Shown in pieces: positions 7,956-16,691 of a DNA stretch of 47,530 bases. Every line of letters starts with the position of its first letter. Within the stretch, counting starts at the first letter, position 1. The DNA comes from an uncultured Colwellia sp. (GTDB lineage: Bacteria > Pseudomonadota > Gammaproteobacteria > Enterobacterales > Alteromonadaceae). The notes beneath the pieces are model-generated. The model searched no databases and was not told the origin of the DNA. It saw only the letters and a list, made by a program, of their open reading frames with translations. Position numbers and translations under genes: made by a program. The stretch is taken from NCBI GenBank assembly GCA_913061365.1, contig CAJXUT010000002.1, positions 1 through 47,530 on the forward strand. The letters run 5' to 3'.

Positions 7956-8921
7956 ATGGCAATAGAACATTTCTCCACACTAAAAGAACATTTATCAGAG
8001 CAAATTATTGGTCAACCTGCTTTTGTAGAAAACTTACTTATTGCCTTGTTAGCAAATGGACATTTAATTGTTGAAGGTCCTCCCGGCTTAGCGAAAACCC
8101 GTGCGGTTAATGCATTAGCGGAGGGGTTAGAAGCTGACTTTCACCGAATCCAATTTACGCCTGATTTATTACCCGCTGATTTAACTGGTACTGATATATA
8201 TCGACCTGAAGATGGCTCTTTTGTTTTTCAAGCAGGTCCTTTATTTCAAAACTTAGTTTTAGCTGATGAAATTAACCGAGCTCCTGCCAAAGTGCAGTCT
8301 GCCTTATTAGAAGCGATGGCTGAAGGACAAGTAACTGTTGGTAGAAAAACCTATCAACTTCCTGAACTATTTTTAGTCATGGCAACACAGAACCCGATAG
8401 AACAAGAAGGTACATACCCGCTACCAGAAGCACAATTAGATCGTTTTTTAATGCATTTAGAAATTGATTACCCTGATGCAGCAAGTGAATTAGCAATATT
8501 AAAGTTAAACCGTGGTGAAGCATTAACCGGTACCAATCAAGAAAAGTCAACGTTAAGAGTATTGAGCCAAACAGAAATATTTGATGCAAGAAAACAAGTA
8601 CTAAATATTCATATGGCACCTGCACTTGAAGCCTATATGGTTGATTTAATTATTGCGACTCGCCAACCAGAAAAATATGATGAGAAATTGAAGTCATGGT
8701 TAGCTTATGGAGCAAGCCCTCGTGCAACGATTGCCTTAGACCGATGCGCACGTGCCCGAGCATGGTTACACAATAGAGATTATGTGAGCCCTGAAGATAT
8801 TCAAGCAGTGTTACATAATGTGTTAAGACATCGCATCATTCTTAGCTATCAAGCCGAAGCAGAAGGCATTACTGCGAATCAATTACTAGACCACTTATTA
8901 AACTTAGTTGCCGTTGCTTAG
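7956..8921 (+). CDS. MoxR-family AAA+ ATPase
   Basis: MoxR ATPases act as chaperones with von Willebrand factor A (VWA) partners encoded beside them, as here. Walker A is GPPGLAKT (residues 41-48), Walker B LVLADEINRAP, then ATQNPIEQEGTYPLPEAQLDRF and the sensor-2 region GASPRATIALDRCARAR. I chose the ATG at 7956 (321 residues, usual family length): the frame is open to an ATG at 7890, but that codon overlaps the likely -10 box and lacks a ribosome site. The site before 7956 is also weak. It is the first gene of a six-gene cluster with DUF58, DUF4381 and Bat proteins. Cytoplasmic; the client is not known. Confidence 0.93.
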   Translation: MAIEHFSTLKEHLSEQIIGQPAFVENLLIALLANGHLIVEGPPGLAKTRAVNALAEGLEADFHRIQFTPDLLPADLTGTDIYRPEDGSFVFQAGPLFQNLVLADEINRAPAKVQSALLEAMAEGQVTVGRKTYQLPELFLVMATQNPIEQEGTYPLPEAQLDRFLMHLEIDYPDAASELAILKLNRGEALTGTNQEKSTLRVLSQTEIFDARKQVLNIHMAPALEAYMVDLIIATRQPEKYDEKLKSWLAYGASPRATIALDRCARARAWLHNRDYVSPEDIQAVLHNVLRHRIILSYQAEAEGITANQLLDHLLNLVAVA

Positions 8922-8941
8922 TAACAAAAAAGAAATTATCT

Positions 8942-10015
8942 ATGTGGTTTAAACGAAAAAACGCGAATGATAAACAAGAGACTTCGACAACTGATTGTCA
9001 AGTTCAATTAGCCAGTATTCACAGTAATGGTGTTGAACTTGCCATGCCTGAATTATTACATTATCAGAATAAAACAGCCTTAATTGACTTGTCTTCGAAA
9101 AAAAATATTCGTGGGCAAATGTCTGGTAACTATTTGTCTCGCAATAAAGGGCGAGGAATGGAGTTCGACGAAGTTCGCCATTATCAAACCGGCGATGACA
9201 TTCGAGCAATAGACTGGCGAGTCACAGCCAGAACAGGTAAAACTCACACAAAATTATTTAGAGAAGAGTTAGAGCGCCCAGTGCTTATCGCTACAGATTT
9301 AAGTGCAAGCATGCATTTTGGCAGCCAATTACTTTTTAAATCAGTACAAGCAGCTCATGTTGCGTCGTTAGTCGCTTGGCATGCTAAAAACCGCGGAGAT
9401 CGTCTCGGCGGCATAGTGTTTAATCAACGAGAGCACTTAGAATTAAAACCCAGAAGTCGTAAAGAGGGAGTATTACATTATTTACATGCGTTAACTTCTT
9501 TACACTTATCTCAGCGTACTACTGAGCAACAACCGTCAGTAGATGCAAACTCTACTGATGCAAAGTTTTTTGATGAAAATTGCGCTCGCATAAGACAAAT
9601 AGCAAAGCCTGGCTCTCTGGTTTATCTAATCACTGACGCACAATCAATCAAAGATATTTTAACTACAAATGCTGAAGAGCAAACTACCCTAGCAAACAAT
9701 AGCAGCGCTTTACGACATCTGACACAAATAAGTCAACACTGTGAATTGGTTGTTTGTCTAATTACCGACCCTCTAGAGCAAGCGTTGCCGCAAAGTTCAG
9801 TAAAACTAAATGTTACATTAACCGATGGGAACGATCGGCAACAATTAACCTTGGGTGATGAAAAAACTGCGATGTCATACAAGAAAAAAGCTGAAACTGT
9901 TTTTGAACAATGCTCAACATTACTCACTAAAGCGGGCGCTAGAGTGATTAACTTTAGTGCAGGAGAAACATTAGAGCAACAGGTTAAAAGTGGAGTGTTA
10001 TTTTGCAACCAATAA
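8942..10015 (+). CDS. DUF58 domain protein (VWA-like partner of MoxR)
   Basis: A 357-residue DUF58 protein. The signature GRGMEFDEVRHYQTGDDIRAIDW is followed by the VWA-like strand ending DLSASM, which keeps the DxSxS metal-site pattern. No membrane helix is evident, so it is probably cytosolic or peripheral. It follows moxR by 20 bases and overlaps the next gene by 13. DUF58 proteins almost always travel with MoxR and are thought to be its adaptors or clients; no enzymatic role is established. Confidence 0.9.
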   Translation: MWFKRKNANDKQETSTTDCQVQLASIHSNGVELAMPELLHYQNKTALIDLSSKKNIRGQMSGNYLSRNKGRGMEFDEVRHYQTGDDIRAIDWRVTARTGKTHTKLFREELERPVLIATDLSASMHFGSQLLFKSVQAAHVASLVAWHAKNRGDRLGGIVFNQREHLELKPRSRKEGVLHYLHALTSLHLSQRTTEQQPSVDANSTDAKFFDENCARIRQIAKPGSLVYLITDAQSIKDILTTNAEEQTTLANNSSALRHLTQISQHCELVVCLITDPLEQALPQSSVKLNVTLTDGNDRQQLTLGDEKTAMSYKKKAETVFEQCSTLLTKAGARVINFSAGETLEQQVKSGVLFCNQ

Positions 10016-10563
10016 ATACTAATCCCGTTCAGCAAAATGCTTTACCTACTGACACCTTAGCTTTAAATGATATTCATGTACCTGAGCAAATAAGTAATTA
10101 CCCTATCGCATATGGCTGGTGGATATTAGCCGTATTCGCAGTACTACTGATAATATTTATCATCATTAAGGCTAGAAAAAACAGACAGTATCAACAAGTA
10201 AAAAAACAGGCACTAGCTCAGTTAAAAAGTAATGAAGGTATGAGTAACAATGATCTTATTAGCTTACTAAAATGGGCTGCAATGCATTATTTTTCTCGTG
10301 CTCAACTTGCACAGCTATACGGTGAATCTTTACAGCACTTTTTATTAGAACAGTTACCTGAAAAATATCACACTCAATTTACTCAATTAAGTGAACAAGC
10401 GTTTAAGACACAATACCAAGCCCATGCTCACAATGAAAGTGACACCGATTTTAAGCAAGCTACGCAGCTTTGGCTAAACCAAGCACTTCCACCAAAAAAA
10501 CTAGCAAAATCAACAGAAAACAATCTCCCTCCATTACAGCAACAAAATGAAGGGGCCAATTAA
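10003..10563 (+). CDS. DUF4381 membrane protein of the Bat cluster (TTG start)
   Basis: A 186-residue protein with one membrane helix (YGWWILAVFAVLLIIFIIIK) after a 35-residue N-terminal segment, then a cytoplasmic basic/helical domain with LISLLKWAAMHYFSR and LYGESLQHFL, typical of DUF4381. The start is TTG at 10003, seven bases after GGAG (9992-9995) inside the end of the DUF58 gene; no ATG in frame would keep the domain whole. Its stop overlaps the next start as TAATG. The role in the complex is unknown; it is consistently encoded between DUF58 and BatA. Confidence 0.85.
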   Translation: MQPINTNPVQQNALPTDTLALNDIHVPEQISNYPIAYGWWILAVFAVLLIIFIIIKARKNRQYQQVKKQALAQLKSNEGMSNNDLISLLKWAAMHYFSRAQLAQLYGESLQHFLLEQLPEKYHTQFTQLSEQAFKTQYQAHAHNESDTDFKQATQLWLNQALPPKKLAKSTENNLPPLQQQNEGAN

Positions 10564-11558
10564 TGATATCTTTTGCTTGGCCATGGCTTTTTTTACTATT
10601 ACCACTTCCTTTACTCGTTTATTGGCTTCCACAAAAGCGTAAAAATAGAATCAGTGCAGCGTTAATAATACCGCAATTATTATCAGGAACACCGGTAACG
10701 GTTACCACAAGCGCAAATAAAAAATCACCATTGATCATACTTTCCTTATGCTGGTCGCTCACAGTACTTGCTTTGAGTCAACCTCAATGGCTTGGTGAAA
10801 CTATCGATATTCCAACCGAGGGTAGAGAAATGATGATTGCTGTAGATTTATCTGGCAGCATGCAAATTGAAGATATGCGCTTAAATAATCGCACCGTAAA
10901 CCGTTTAGAGATGTTAAAACAAGTGCTTGGTAACTTTATTGAGCGACGTGTAGGCGATCGTCTTGGTTTAATATTATTTGCTGACGATGCTTACATGCAA
11001 ACGCCCATGACATTTGATAGAAAAACCGTAAAGCAAATGTTAGATGAAAGTGAACTTGGTTTAGTGGGCAGAAAAACTGCTATTGGTGATGCTATCGCAT
11101 TAGCAGTCAAACGTTTTGATGCTAAGCAAAAATCCAATAAGATATTACTACTACTAACTGATGGTCAAAATACCGCTGGGAAAATAACACCTGAACAAGC
11201 CCTCGAACTCGCTATAGCAAAAGATATCACCATATACTCTATAGGAATTGGTGCAGATGTTATGCTGCAGCAGTCACTTTTTGGAACTCGCCGAGTTAAC
11301 CCTTCTAGTGAATTAGATGAGAAAACGCTAACTAAGCTAGCACAACAAACAGGTGGGAAATACTTTAGAGCTAAAGACAGCCAAGGTATGGAATTAATTT
11401 ATGATTTACTAGATCAACTTGAACCAATAGAACAAGAACAACAACAAATGAGACCATTAACCGCTTTATTTTATTGGCCTTTGTCATTAGCATTCTTGTT
11501 AGGCTCAGGTTACTTAGTGCTGGTTAATTTAATTCCCTTTATCCGTCGAACCATTTAG
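10563..11558 (+). CDS. BatA-like VWA membrane protein
   Basis: A 331-residue VWA protein anchored by N-terminal helices (FAWPWLFLLLPLPLLVYWL and one near residues 55-75) and a C-terminal helix before the end. The metal-ion site is complete: DLSGSM at the start of the domain, a conserved Thr in the TPMTFDRKTV region, and TDGQNTAG. VWA domains bind protein partners through a metal ion; Bat proteins have been linked to aerotolerance and envelope stress in other bacteria, though the mechanism is not settled. Translation is coupled to the gene upstream (TAATG). Confidence 0.9.
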   Translation: MISFAWPWLFLLLPLPLLVYWLPQKRKNRISAALIIPQLLSGTPVTVTTSANKKSPLIILSLCWSLTVLALSQPQWLGETIDIPTEGREMMIAVDLSGSMQIEDMRLNNRTVNRLEMLKQVLGNFIERRVGDRLGLILFADDAYMQTPMTFDRKTVKQMLDESELGLVGRKTAIGDAIALAVKRFDAKQKSNKILLLLTDGQNTAGKITPEQALELAIAKDITIYSIGIGADVMLQQSLFGTRRVNPSSELDEKTLTKLAQQTGGKYFRAKDSQGMELIYDLLDQLEPIEQEQQQMRPLTALFYWPLSLAFLLGSGYLVLVNLIPFIRRTI

Positions 11559-11578
11559 GTCTTAGAATTTAGATAATA

Positions 11579-13540
11579 ATGACATCATATAATTTATTTT
11601 TAACCCATTTTCATTTTGTTAGACCTTATTGGTTGCTGGCTATATTTGCACTTTTTTTGGTGCTTTGGTTGTTAAAAAAATATCGTTTTCACCAGTCTCC
11701 TTGGCAACAGTTTTTACCGCCACACCTAAGTGGTGTACTCGTTGAAGGCTCGACAAGTAAAACCGCAGCTACGGCTCAAACATTACCCGAACGTTTTTTC
11801 TTACTTAAACCTTTCTTGATCGGCTTATTAAGTATTATTGCGCTTGCAGGCCCAGCGTGGCAAAAGCTACCTCAACCTGTTTATCAAACAGAGCGCGGTT
11901 CAGTGCTTGTTATGGATATGTCTTATTCTATGTATGCCACCGATTTAAAGCCAAATCGTCTTACTCGCGCACGTTTTAAGGCGATAGATTTACTTGATAA
12001 AATTAACGATGGTGATATCGGGCTTATAGCCTATGCCGGTGATGCTTTCATTATTAGTCCCTTAACTCAAGACAGTAAAAACATAGAACTATTACTCCCC
12101 TCTTTAACTCCAGAAATTATGCCTGTGTTAGGGGCAAACCCTTATGCTGCTTTAATACTTGCACATGAAATGTTATCTAATGCAGGCCATCTTACGGGGG
12201 ATATTTACTGGTTTACCGATGATGTTGATAATGAAGAGATCAGTGATATTTATGACTGGTCAAATAAACATGGGCATACACTCAACATTTTAGGGATAGG
12301 TAGTTCTGATGGTGCTCCTATAAAGTTGCCGTCAGGAGAGTTACTAAAAGATGACCGAGGTGCAATCGTTGTTCCTAAACTTCCCATCCAAAAGCTAAAA
12401 TCACTTGCCTCTCGCGGAAGTGGCAATTATCAATCAATAAGTAATGGTGATCATGATATTAACAACCTTATATTACCATTTGACGCAATGAACAATAGTA
12501 AAAGTAAACAACAAGCTAGCCAACAAACAGGCGATCAATGGCAAGAGCAAGGTGCTTGGCTATTATTGGCAGTACTAGCGCTTTCATTAAGCTATTTCCG
12601 TCGTGGAGGGATTATTTTAGCCTTACCGCTAACTTATCTTCCTTTACTATTTTTATTATCAACGCCTCTAATTAGCCCAACATCTTACGCTAACGAAAAT
12701 GCAGAAAATGCAGCAGACCCATCATTTTTGCAAGAAACGTGGCAAAACCTATGGCAAACAAAAGATCAACAAGCACAACAGCTATATAATCAAGAAGATT
12801 ATCAAGGTGCTGCTCAACAGTTTGACAACTCACAATGGCAAGGTAGTGCGCACTATAAGGCAGGTAATTATCAAAAGGCACTAGATGCATTCACACAAGG
12901 CGAACAAGCCAATAGTGCTGACAGCCTTTATAATCAAGGTAATGCATTAGCAAAAATGCAAAAGTACGACCAAGCAATTCAGTCTTATGAGCAAGCTTTA
13001 AAGAAAAACCCTGACTTACAAGATGCCAAAGATAATATAGAGAAGCTAAAAAAGCAGAAAAAGAAACAAGAACAAGAACAAGAGGAACAATCTGATAAAG
13101 ATCAGTCCAACGAAAATAAATCGAAAGACCAAGAAAGTAAGCAACAAAAACAAGACAAAGACTCACAGCAGTCAAAAGATAAAAGTGACCAAGAACAGGA
13201 ACAGCAGGACTCACAAAGTGCCGATAACGAGCCTCAGTCCAAAGAAGAGCAACAAGAGAAATCTAAAAGTCAAAACGAACAGACTGAAAATAAAGACGAA
13301 TCTGAGCAAAGCCAAAAACAACAAGCAAAACAAGATGAAAAGCCTACTGAACAGAACAAAGAGCAAACACCTGAGCAGATAGCTGCTCAACAACAAGCAA
13401 AAGAAAAATCACAAAAGCATCAGCAACTATTAAATAAAGTGACCGATGATCCATACCTGTTATTACGAAATAAAATGCAACTAGAATATCAAAAACGACG
13501 CCAAGATGGTGCTAGCCAAGGAGTAAATAAAAAGTGGTAA
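11579..13540 (+). CDS. BatB/BatC-type fusion: VWA plus TPR with Gln/Lys-rich tail
   Basis: A 653-residue protein. N-terminal helices and a VWA domain with MDMSYSMYATD come first, a further hydrophobic pair lies near residues 320-365, and then tetratricopeptide repeats (QLYNQEDYQGAAQQF, AHYKAGNYQKALDAF, SLYNQGNALAKMQKYDQAIQSYEQAL). A long Gln/Lys/Glu/Asp-rich low-complexity stretch follows (about 13060-13430), then a conserved ending, TDDPYLLLRNKM, typical of BatC. In Bacteroidetes BatB and BatC are separate; the fused form is common in marine gammaproteobacteria. The TPR part is probably periplasmic. The low-complexity tract is likely a flexible linker and prone to length change. Confidence 0.9.
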   Translation: MTSYNLFLTHFHFVRPYWLLAIFALFLVLWLLKKYRFHQSPWQQFLPPHLSGVLVEGSTSKTAATAQTLPERFFLLKPFLIGLLSIIALAGPAWQKLPQPVYQTERGSVLVMDMSYSMYATDLKPNRLTRARFKAIDLLDKINDGDIGLIAYAGDAFIISPLTQDSKNIELLLPSLTPEIMPVLGANPYAALILAHEMLSNAGHLTGDIYWFTDDVDNEEISDIYDWSNKHGHTLNILGIGSSDGAPIKLPSGELLKDDRGAIVVPKLPIQKLKSLASRGSGNYQSISNGDHDINNLILPFDAMNNSKSKQQASQQTGDQWQEQGAWLLLAVLALSLSYFRRGGIILALPLTYLPLLFLLSTPLISPTSYANENAENAADPSFLQETWQNLWQTKDQQAQQLYNQEDYQGAAQQFDNSQWQGSAHYKAGNYQKALDAFTQGEQANSADSLYNQGNALAKMQKYDQAIQSYEQALKKNPDLQDAKDNIEKLKKQKKKQEQEQEEQSDKDQSNENKSKDQESKQQKQDKDSQQSKDKSDQEQEQQDSQSADNEPQSKEEQQEKSKSQNEQTENKDESEQSQKQQAKQDEKPTEQNKEQTPEQIAAQQQAKEKSQKHQQLLNKVTDDPYLLLRNKMQLEYQKRRQDGASQGVNKKW

Positions 13541-15267
13541 AAATGAGTTTTAAATTATTCACACTTCTGACGCTTTTGACCATCAGCCACATGACGTTTG
13601 CCCTGACAAAAATAACCGCCAGCGTTGACGATAACCCGATGATGAGCAATGAGTCTATTGTTTTAACGGTGATTGCCGATGACAATGTTGAACGTGATAA
13701 CTTGGATACAACCCCGCTATTAAAAGATTTTATCATTGCCAGAACTGAGGTTAGTTCACAAACCAGCATTGTTAATTTTAAAACCAGTAGAACAACTCGC
13801 TGGCAAATAGTGTTGATTCCAAAACAAACGGGAAACATAATTATTCCCGCTTTAAGCGTTGACAATCATTATTCTAAAGCAATTAGCCTGCAAGTTATCG
13901 AACAGAGTAAAGCTGCATCATTTCAAAAACGAGATATTTTTATTACGGCAGAATTATCCGCCAATGATATTTATGTACAACAGTTAGTCACCTTAACAAT
14001 AAAACTGCATATAGGTGTGCAACTGCAACGTGGCAGTTTAACTGAGCCTAGCTTAACTAATGCAACTATTGAACAAATAGGAAAAGATATTGAGAGTGAC
14101 GGAATTGTTAACGGTAAGCGCTATCGTTTAATTGAACGAACTTACGCAATAACACCCGAGCAAAGTGGAGAGCTTACACTCAACACTCCAATGTTTTCAG
14201 GTGATGTTATGGTGCAATCAACACGCCGCTCTGGCTTTTTGAATTTTGGAGAAACAAAGCCAATAAACATTTTAGGAGAGAAGCTTACTCTTAACGTTAG
14301 ACCAATTCCTGATAGCTATCCACTCAACGCTAATAGCAGTTGGCTCCCAAGTGAGCTGTTAACTTTACATGAAGAATGGCAACCTGACAGTAGTATGTTC
14401 AAAGTTGGAGAACCAATTACTCGTACTATTATGTTAACAGCTGCAGGGCTTGATAAATCACAGCTACCTGAAATTACAATGAATGCTCCTAATGGCTTAA
14501 AAATATATCCAGATCAGGCTGAATTGAATTCTAATTTAACGAAAGAGCGTTTAATTAGTCAAAAAAGACAAAACTTTGCACTTGTTGCAAGTCAAGCTGG
14601 AGAATACACTTTACCTAAAATATCTATCTCTTGGTGGAACACTGTCACAAATAAATATCAGCAAGCTGAATTACCAGAACAAGTCATTACAGTATTACCG
14701 AATAAAGACGCTCCGCTACCACCCGTAGCTAACATTCCACTAAATGAGCATAATTTAACAAAAAGTGCAGTCAAAAATAACGGTGAATTACCTCATACAG
14801 CACAAACAATTATTGTTGAAAAAGCAAGCTATTTACAGTGGGTGTTTTTAGCATTATGGATACTTACAGCGTTAGGTTGGTTTGGCCATATCGTATACTT
14901 AAAACGAAAAACATTGCATAATAGCAACAGAGTGATATTCAAACATATTAATAATAATTATTTAACCTTAATGGCTGCTTGTAAACAGAATGATGCAGAA
15001 AAAGCACTCAGTTTAATTTTACCTTGGTTGAATAACATTAACTCTCATGCTGATGGCACTGAAATATCCTCTTTGGCAACTGCAATAGAAATGATAAATG
15101 ATGAAAGCTTTACTTGTGCTATAAACGATATTCAACAACACTTGTATGGTAAAAAAGCAAAAGAGACTAAATGGGTTGGAGAAAGCCTATTAAAAGTAAT
15201 TCAACAAATTAATACATCTGGTATCCCCACTGGGCCCAGTAACAAATTCACCTTAAATCCAAAATAA
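13534..15267 (+). CDS. BatD-like protein
   Basis: A 577-residue exported protein: signal peptide (MSFKLFTLLTLLTISHMTFA), a large beta-rich periplasmic region with TKITASVDDNPMMSNESIVLTV, a membrane helix near residues 435-455 (YLQWVFLALWILTALGWFGH) and a cytoplasmic helical tail. This is BatD architecture. Two starts are possible: GTG at 13534, ten bases after AAGGAG (13518-13523) and overlapping the previous gene, or ATG at 13543 with no well-placed site. I prefer GTG on spacing. It is the last structural gene of the moxR-bat cluster. Confidence 0.87.
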   Translation: MVKMSFKLFTLLTLLTISHMTFALTKITASVDDNPMMSNESIVLTVIADDNVERDNLDTTPLLKDFIIARTEVSSQTSIVNFKTSRTTRWQIVLIPKQTGNIIIPALSVDNHYSKAISLQVIEQSKAASFQKRDIFITAELSANDIYVQQLVTLTIKLHIGVQLQRGSLTEPSLTNATIEQIGKDIESDGIVNGKRYRLIERTYAITPEQSGELTLNTPMFSGDVMVQSTRRSGFLNFGETKPINILGEKLTLNVRPIPDSYPLNANSSWLPSELLTLHEEWQPDSSMFKVGEPITRTIMLTAAGLDKSQLPEITMNAPNGLKIYPDQAELNSNLTKERLISQKRQNFALVASQAGEYTLPKISISWWNTVTNKYQQAELPEQVITVLPNKDAPLPPVANIPLNEHNLTKSAVKNNGELPHTAQTIIVEKASYLQWVFLALWILTALGWFGHIVYLKRKTLHNSNRVIFKHINNNYLTLMAACKQNDAEKALSLILPWLNNINSHADGTEISSLATAIEMINDESFTCAINDIQQHLYGKKAKETKWVGESLLKVIQQINTSGIPTGPSNKFTLNPK

Positions 15268-15277
15268 GTTCAAAAAA

Positions 15278-15868
15278 ATGAAGATATTTGGAAAGAAAAA
15301 ATCTACTGCTCAGGTCTTAACTATTGAACCTTCTAAAAATAGCGGTAGCATGGCAACAAAACAAGTTAGATACGAAGCACTCGTAAAGGCTCTGCATAGT
15401 GACTTATACCGATATGCCTATTGGTTGACGCATGATAAGCAGGTTTCTGAAGACTTGGTACAAGAAACATTTTTAAGAGCATGGCGTGCATTAGACTCAT
15501 TAAAAGATGAAAAAGCTGCAAAGTCATGGTTAATTACCATACTCAGACGAGAAAATGCTAGACGCTTTGAACGTAAACGCTTTGATATGAGTGAATACGA
15601 AGAAGAAACAGTGATGGATACACAATCAACATCTACTGAGCAAGTAATAGAAAACCAATGGTTAAGAGACAAAATAGCGCAACTACCTCCTGAATATTCA
15701 GAACCATTAGTATTACAAGTATTAGGTGGCTACAGCGGTGATGATATAGCAAATATGCTTAATTTAAATAAAAACACTGTGATGACACGCTTATTTAGAG
15801 CACGAAACCAATTAAAAGATGCTTTAGAAAAGGAACCTGAAAAAATGAAGTTTTTCCATGAATTATAA
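15278..15868 (+). CDS. ECF-type RNA polymerase sigma factor
   Basis: A 196-residue sigma-70 family protein with region 2 (LYRYAYWLTHDKQVSEDLVQETFLRAW) and region 4 (LPPEYSEPLVLQVLGGYSGDDIANMLNLNKNTVMTRLFRAR), and no region 1.1 or 3. It starts ten bases after batD and overlaps the next gene by 11. The 24-residue N-terminal extension before MATKQVRYEAL may not be translated; an alternative ATG lies at 15350, and neither start has a strong ribosome site. The DUF3379 gene that follows, with one membrane helix, is the likely cognate anti-sigma factor. The regulon cannot be read from this window. Confidence 0.9.
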   Translation: MKIFGKKKSTAQVLTIEPSKNSGSMATKQVRYEALVKALHSDLYRYAYWLTHDKQVSEDLVQETFLRAWRALDSLKDEKAAKSWLITILRRENARRFERKRFDMSEYEEETVMDTQSTSTEQVIENQWLRDKIAQLPPEYSEPLVLQVLGGYSGDDIANMLNLNKNTVMTRLFRARNQLKDALEKEPEKMKFFHEL

Positions 15869-16628
15869 TCACACGAGTGATAGCGATATGACTGAAAGCA
15901 ATACACCTATAAATAAAATGGACGACTTACAGTTTCGACGTAGTATATACGCTGATCCATCTAGCCTCGATGAAGATATCATAGCGGCACAAGATGCAGA
16001 TCCAGCCAAAAAACAATTGGCACATGATCTTCGTTTATTTGATGAAAAGCTAAAGCAAGCCATGAACGTGCCTGTGCCTGATGATTTATGTGATAAATTA
16101 TTATTACGTCAAACATTAGCAAGTCATCAACAAGAGAAACGTAAATCTCGCGTACATTTAGCCTTAGCCGCTTCAGTGGCTATTATTGCGGGTTTAGTCG
16201 TTAATTATTTACAGTTTTCTAGTACTTATACTAATCTAGGCGATTATGCACTAGCCCATGTTTATCATGAAGACTTTCATAATGATGATAGTAATCGTGT
16301 TAACTTGACTACGTTAAATAATAAAATGACTACCTTTAATGCTAGCTTTACAGATTCACTAGGTGAATTAATTTCAGCTGACTATTGTCGCTTTGATGGT
16401 ATGAAAAGCTTACATTTAGTATTTCAAGGCTTAACAGATACCGTTGCTGTATTTGTAATACCTAAAGAAGATCACTTAACGTTTACAGATAAATTTAGTG
16501 ATAGCAAATTACAAGGTGAGTCTATTGGTTTTAAAGATACTGATATTATTGTTGTTGCTGATAAGAATGAATCTATAGCCTCATGGCAACGTAATATTAA
16601 AGATAAAATTTCTTGGTCGAATAACTAA
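15858..16628 (+). CDS. DUF3379 membrane protein, putative anti-sigma factor
   Basis: A 256-residue protein. It has a cytoplasmic N-terminal region with MDDLQFRRSIYADPSSLDEDI, a helical segment with LRLFDEKLKQAMNVPVPDDLCDKLLLRQ, one membrane helix (HLALAASVAIIAGLVVNYL) and a C-terminal extracytoplasmic domain. This matches DUF3379, usually encoded directly after an ECF sigma factor. The layout (sigma-binding N-terminus, helix, sensor domain) suggests an anti-sigma factor; that role is inferred. The true start may be one of the later ATGs at 15888 or 15918, since the ribosome sites are all weak. Confidence 0.85.
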   Translation: MNYNHTSDSDMTESNTPINKMDDLQFRRSIYADPSSLDEDIIAAQDADPAKKQLAHDLRLFDEKLKQAMNVPVPDDLCDKLLLRQTLASHQQEKRKSRVHLALAASVAIIAGLVVNYLQFSSTYTNLGDYALAHVYHEDFHNDDSNRVNLTTLNNKMTTFNASFTDSLGELISADYCRFDGMKSLHLVFQGLTDTVAVFVIPKEDHLTFTDKFSDSKLQGESIGFKDTDIIVVADKNESIASWQRNIKDKISWSNN

Positions 16629-16635
16629 ATTCACC

Positions 16636-16672
16636 TATCCTTCTCCCGACAATATAAATAGGGAGAAGGATA
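16636..16672. terminator. 12-bp hairpin between convergent genes, no T run
   Basis: TATCCTTCTCCC pairs perfectly with GGGAGAAGGATA around a 13-base loop between the ends of the DUF3379 gene and selO. No T tract follows on either strand, so it may block read-through or shield 3' ends rather than act as a classic terminator. Confidence 0.5.
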
Positions 16673-16691
16673 AAAAGAGAATCAACTACGT

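Noticed and set aside
12699-13396. Lys-rich or hydrophobic ORFs in other frames of the BatB/C gene
   Set aside because: They are products of the low-complexity purine-rich coding tract read out of frame.
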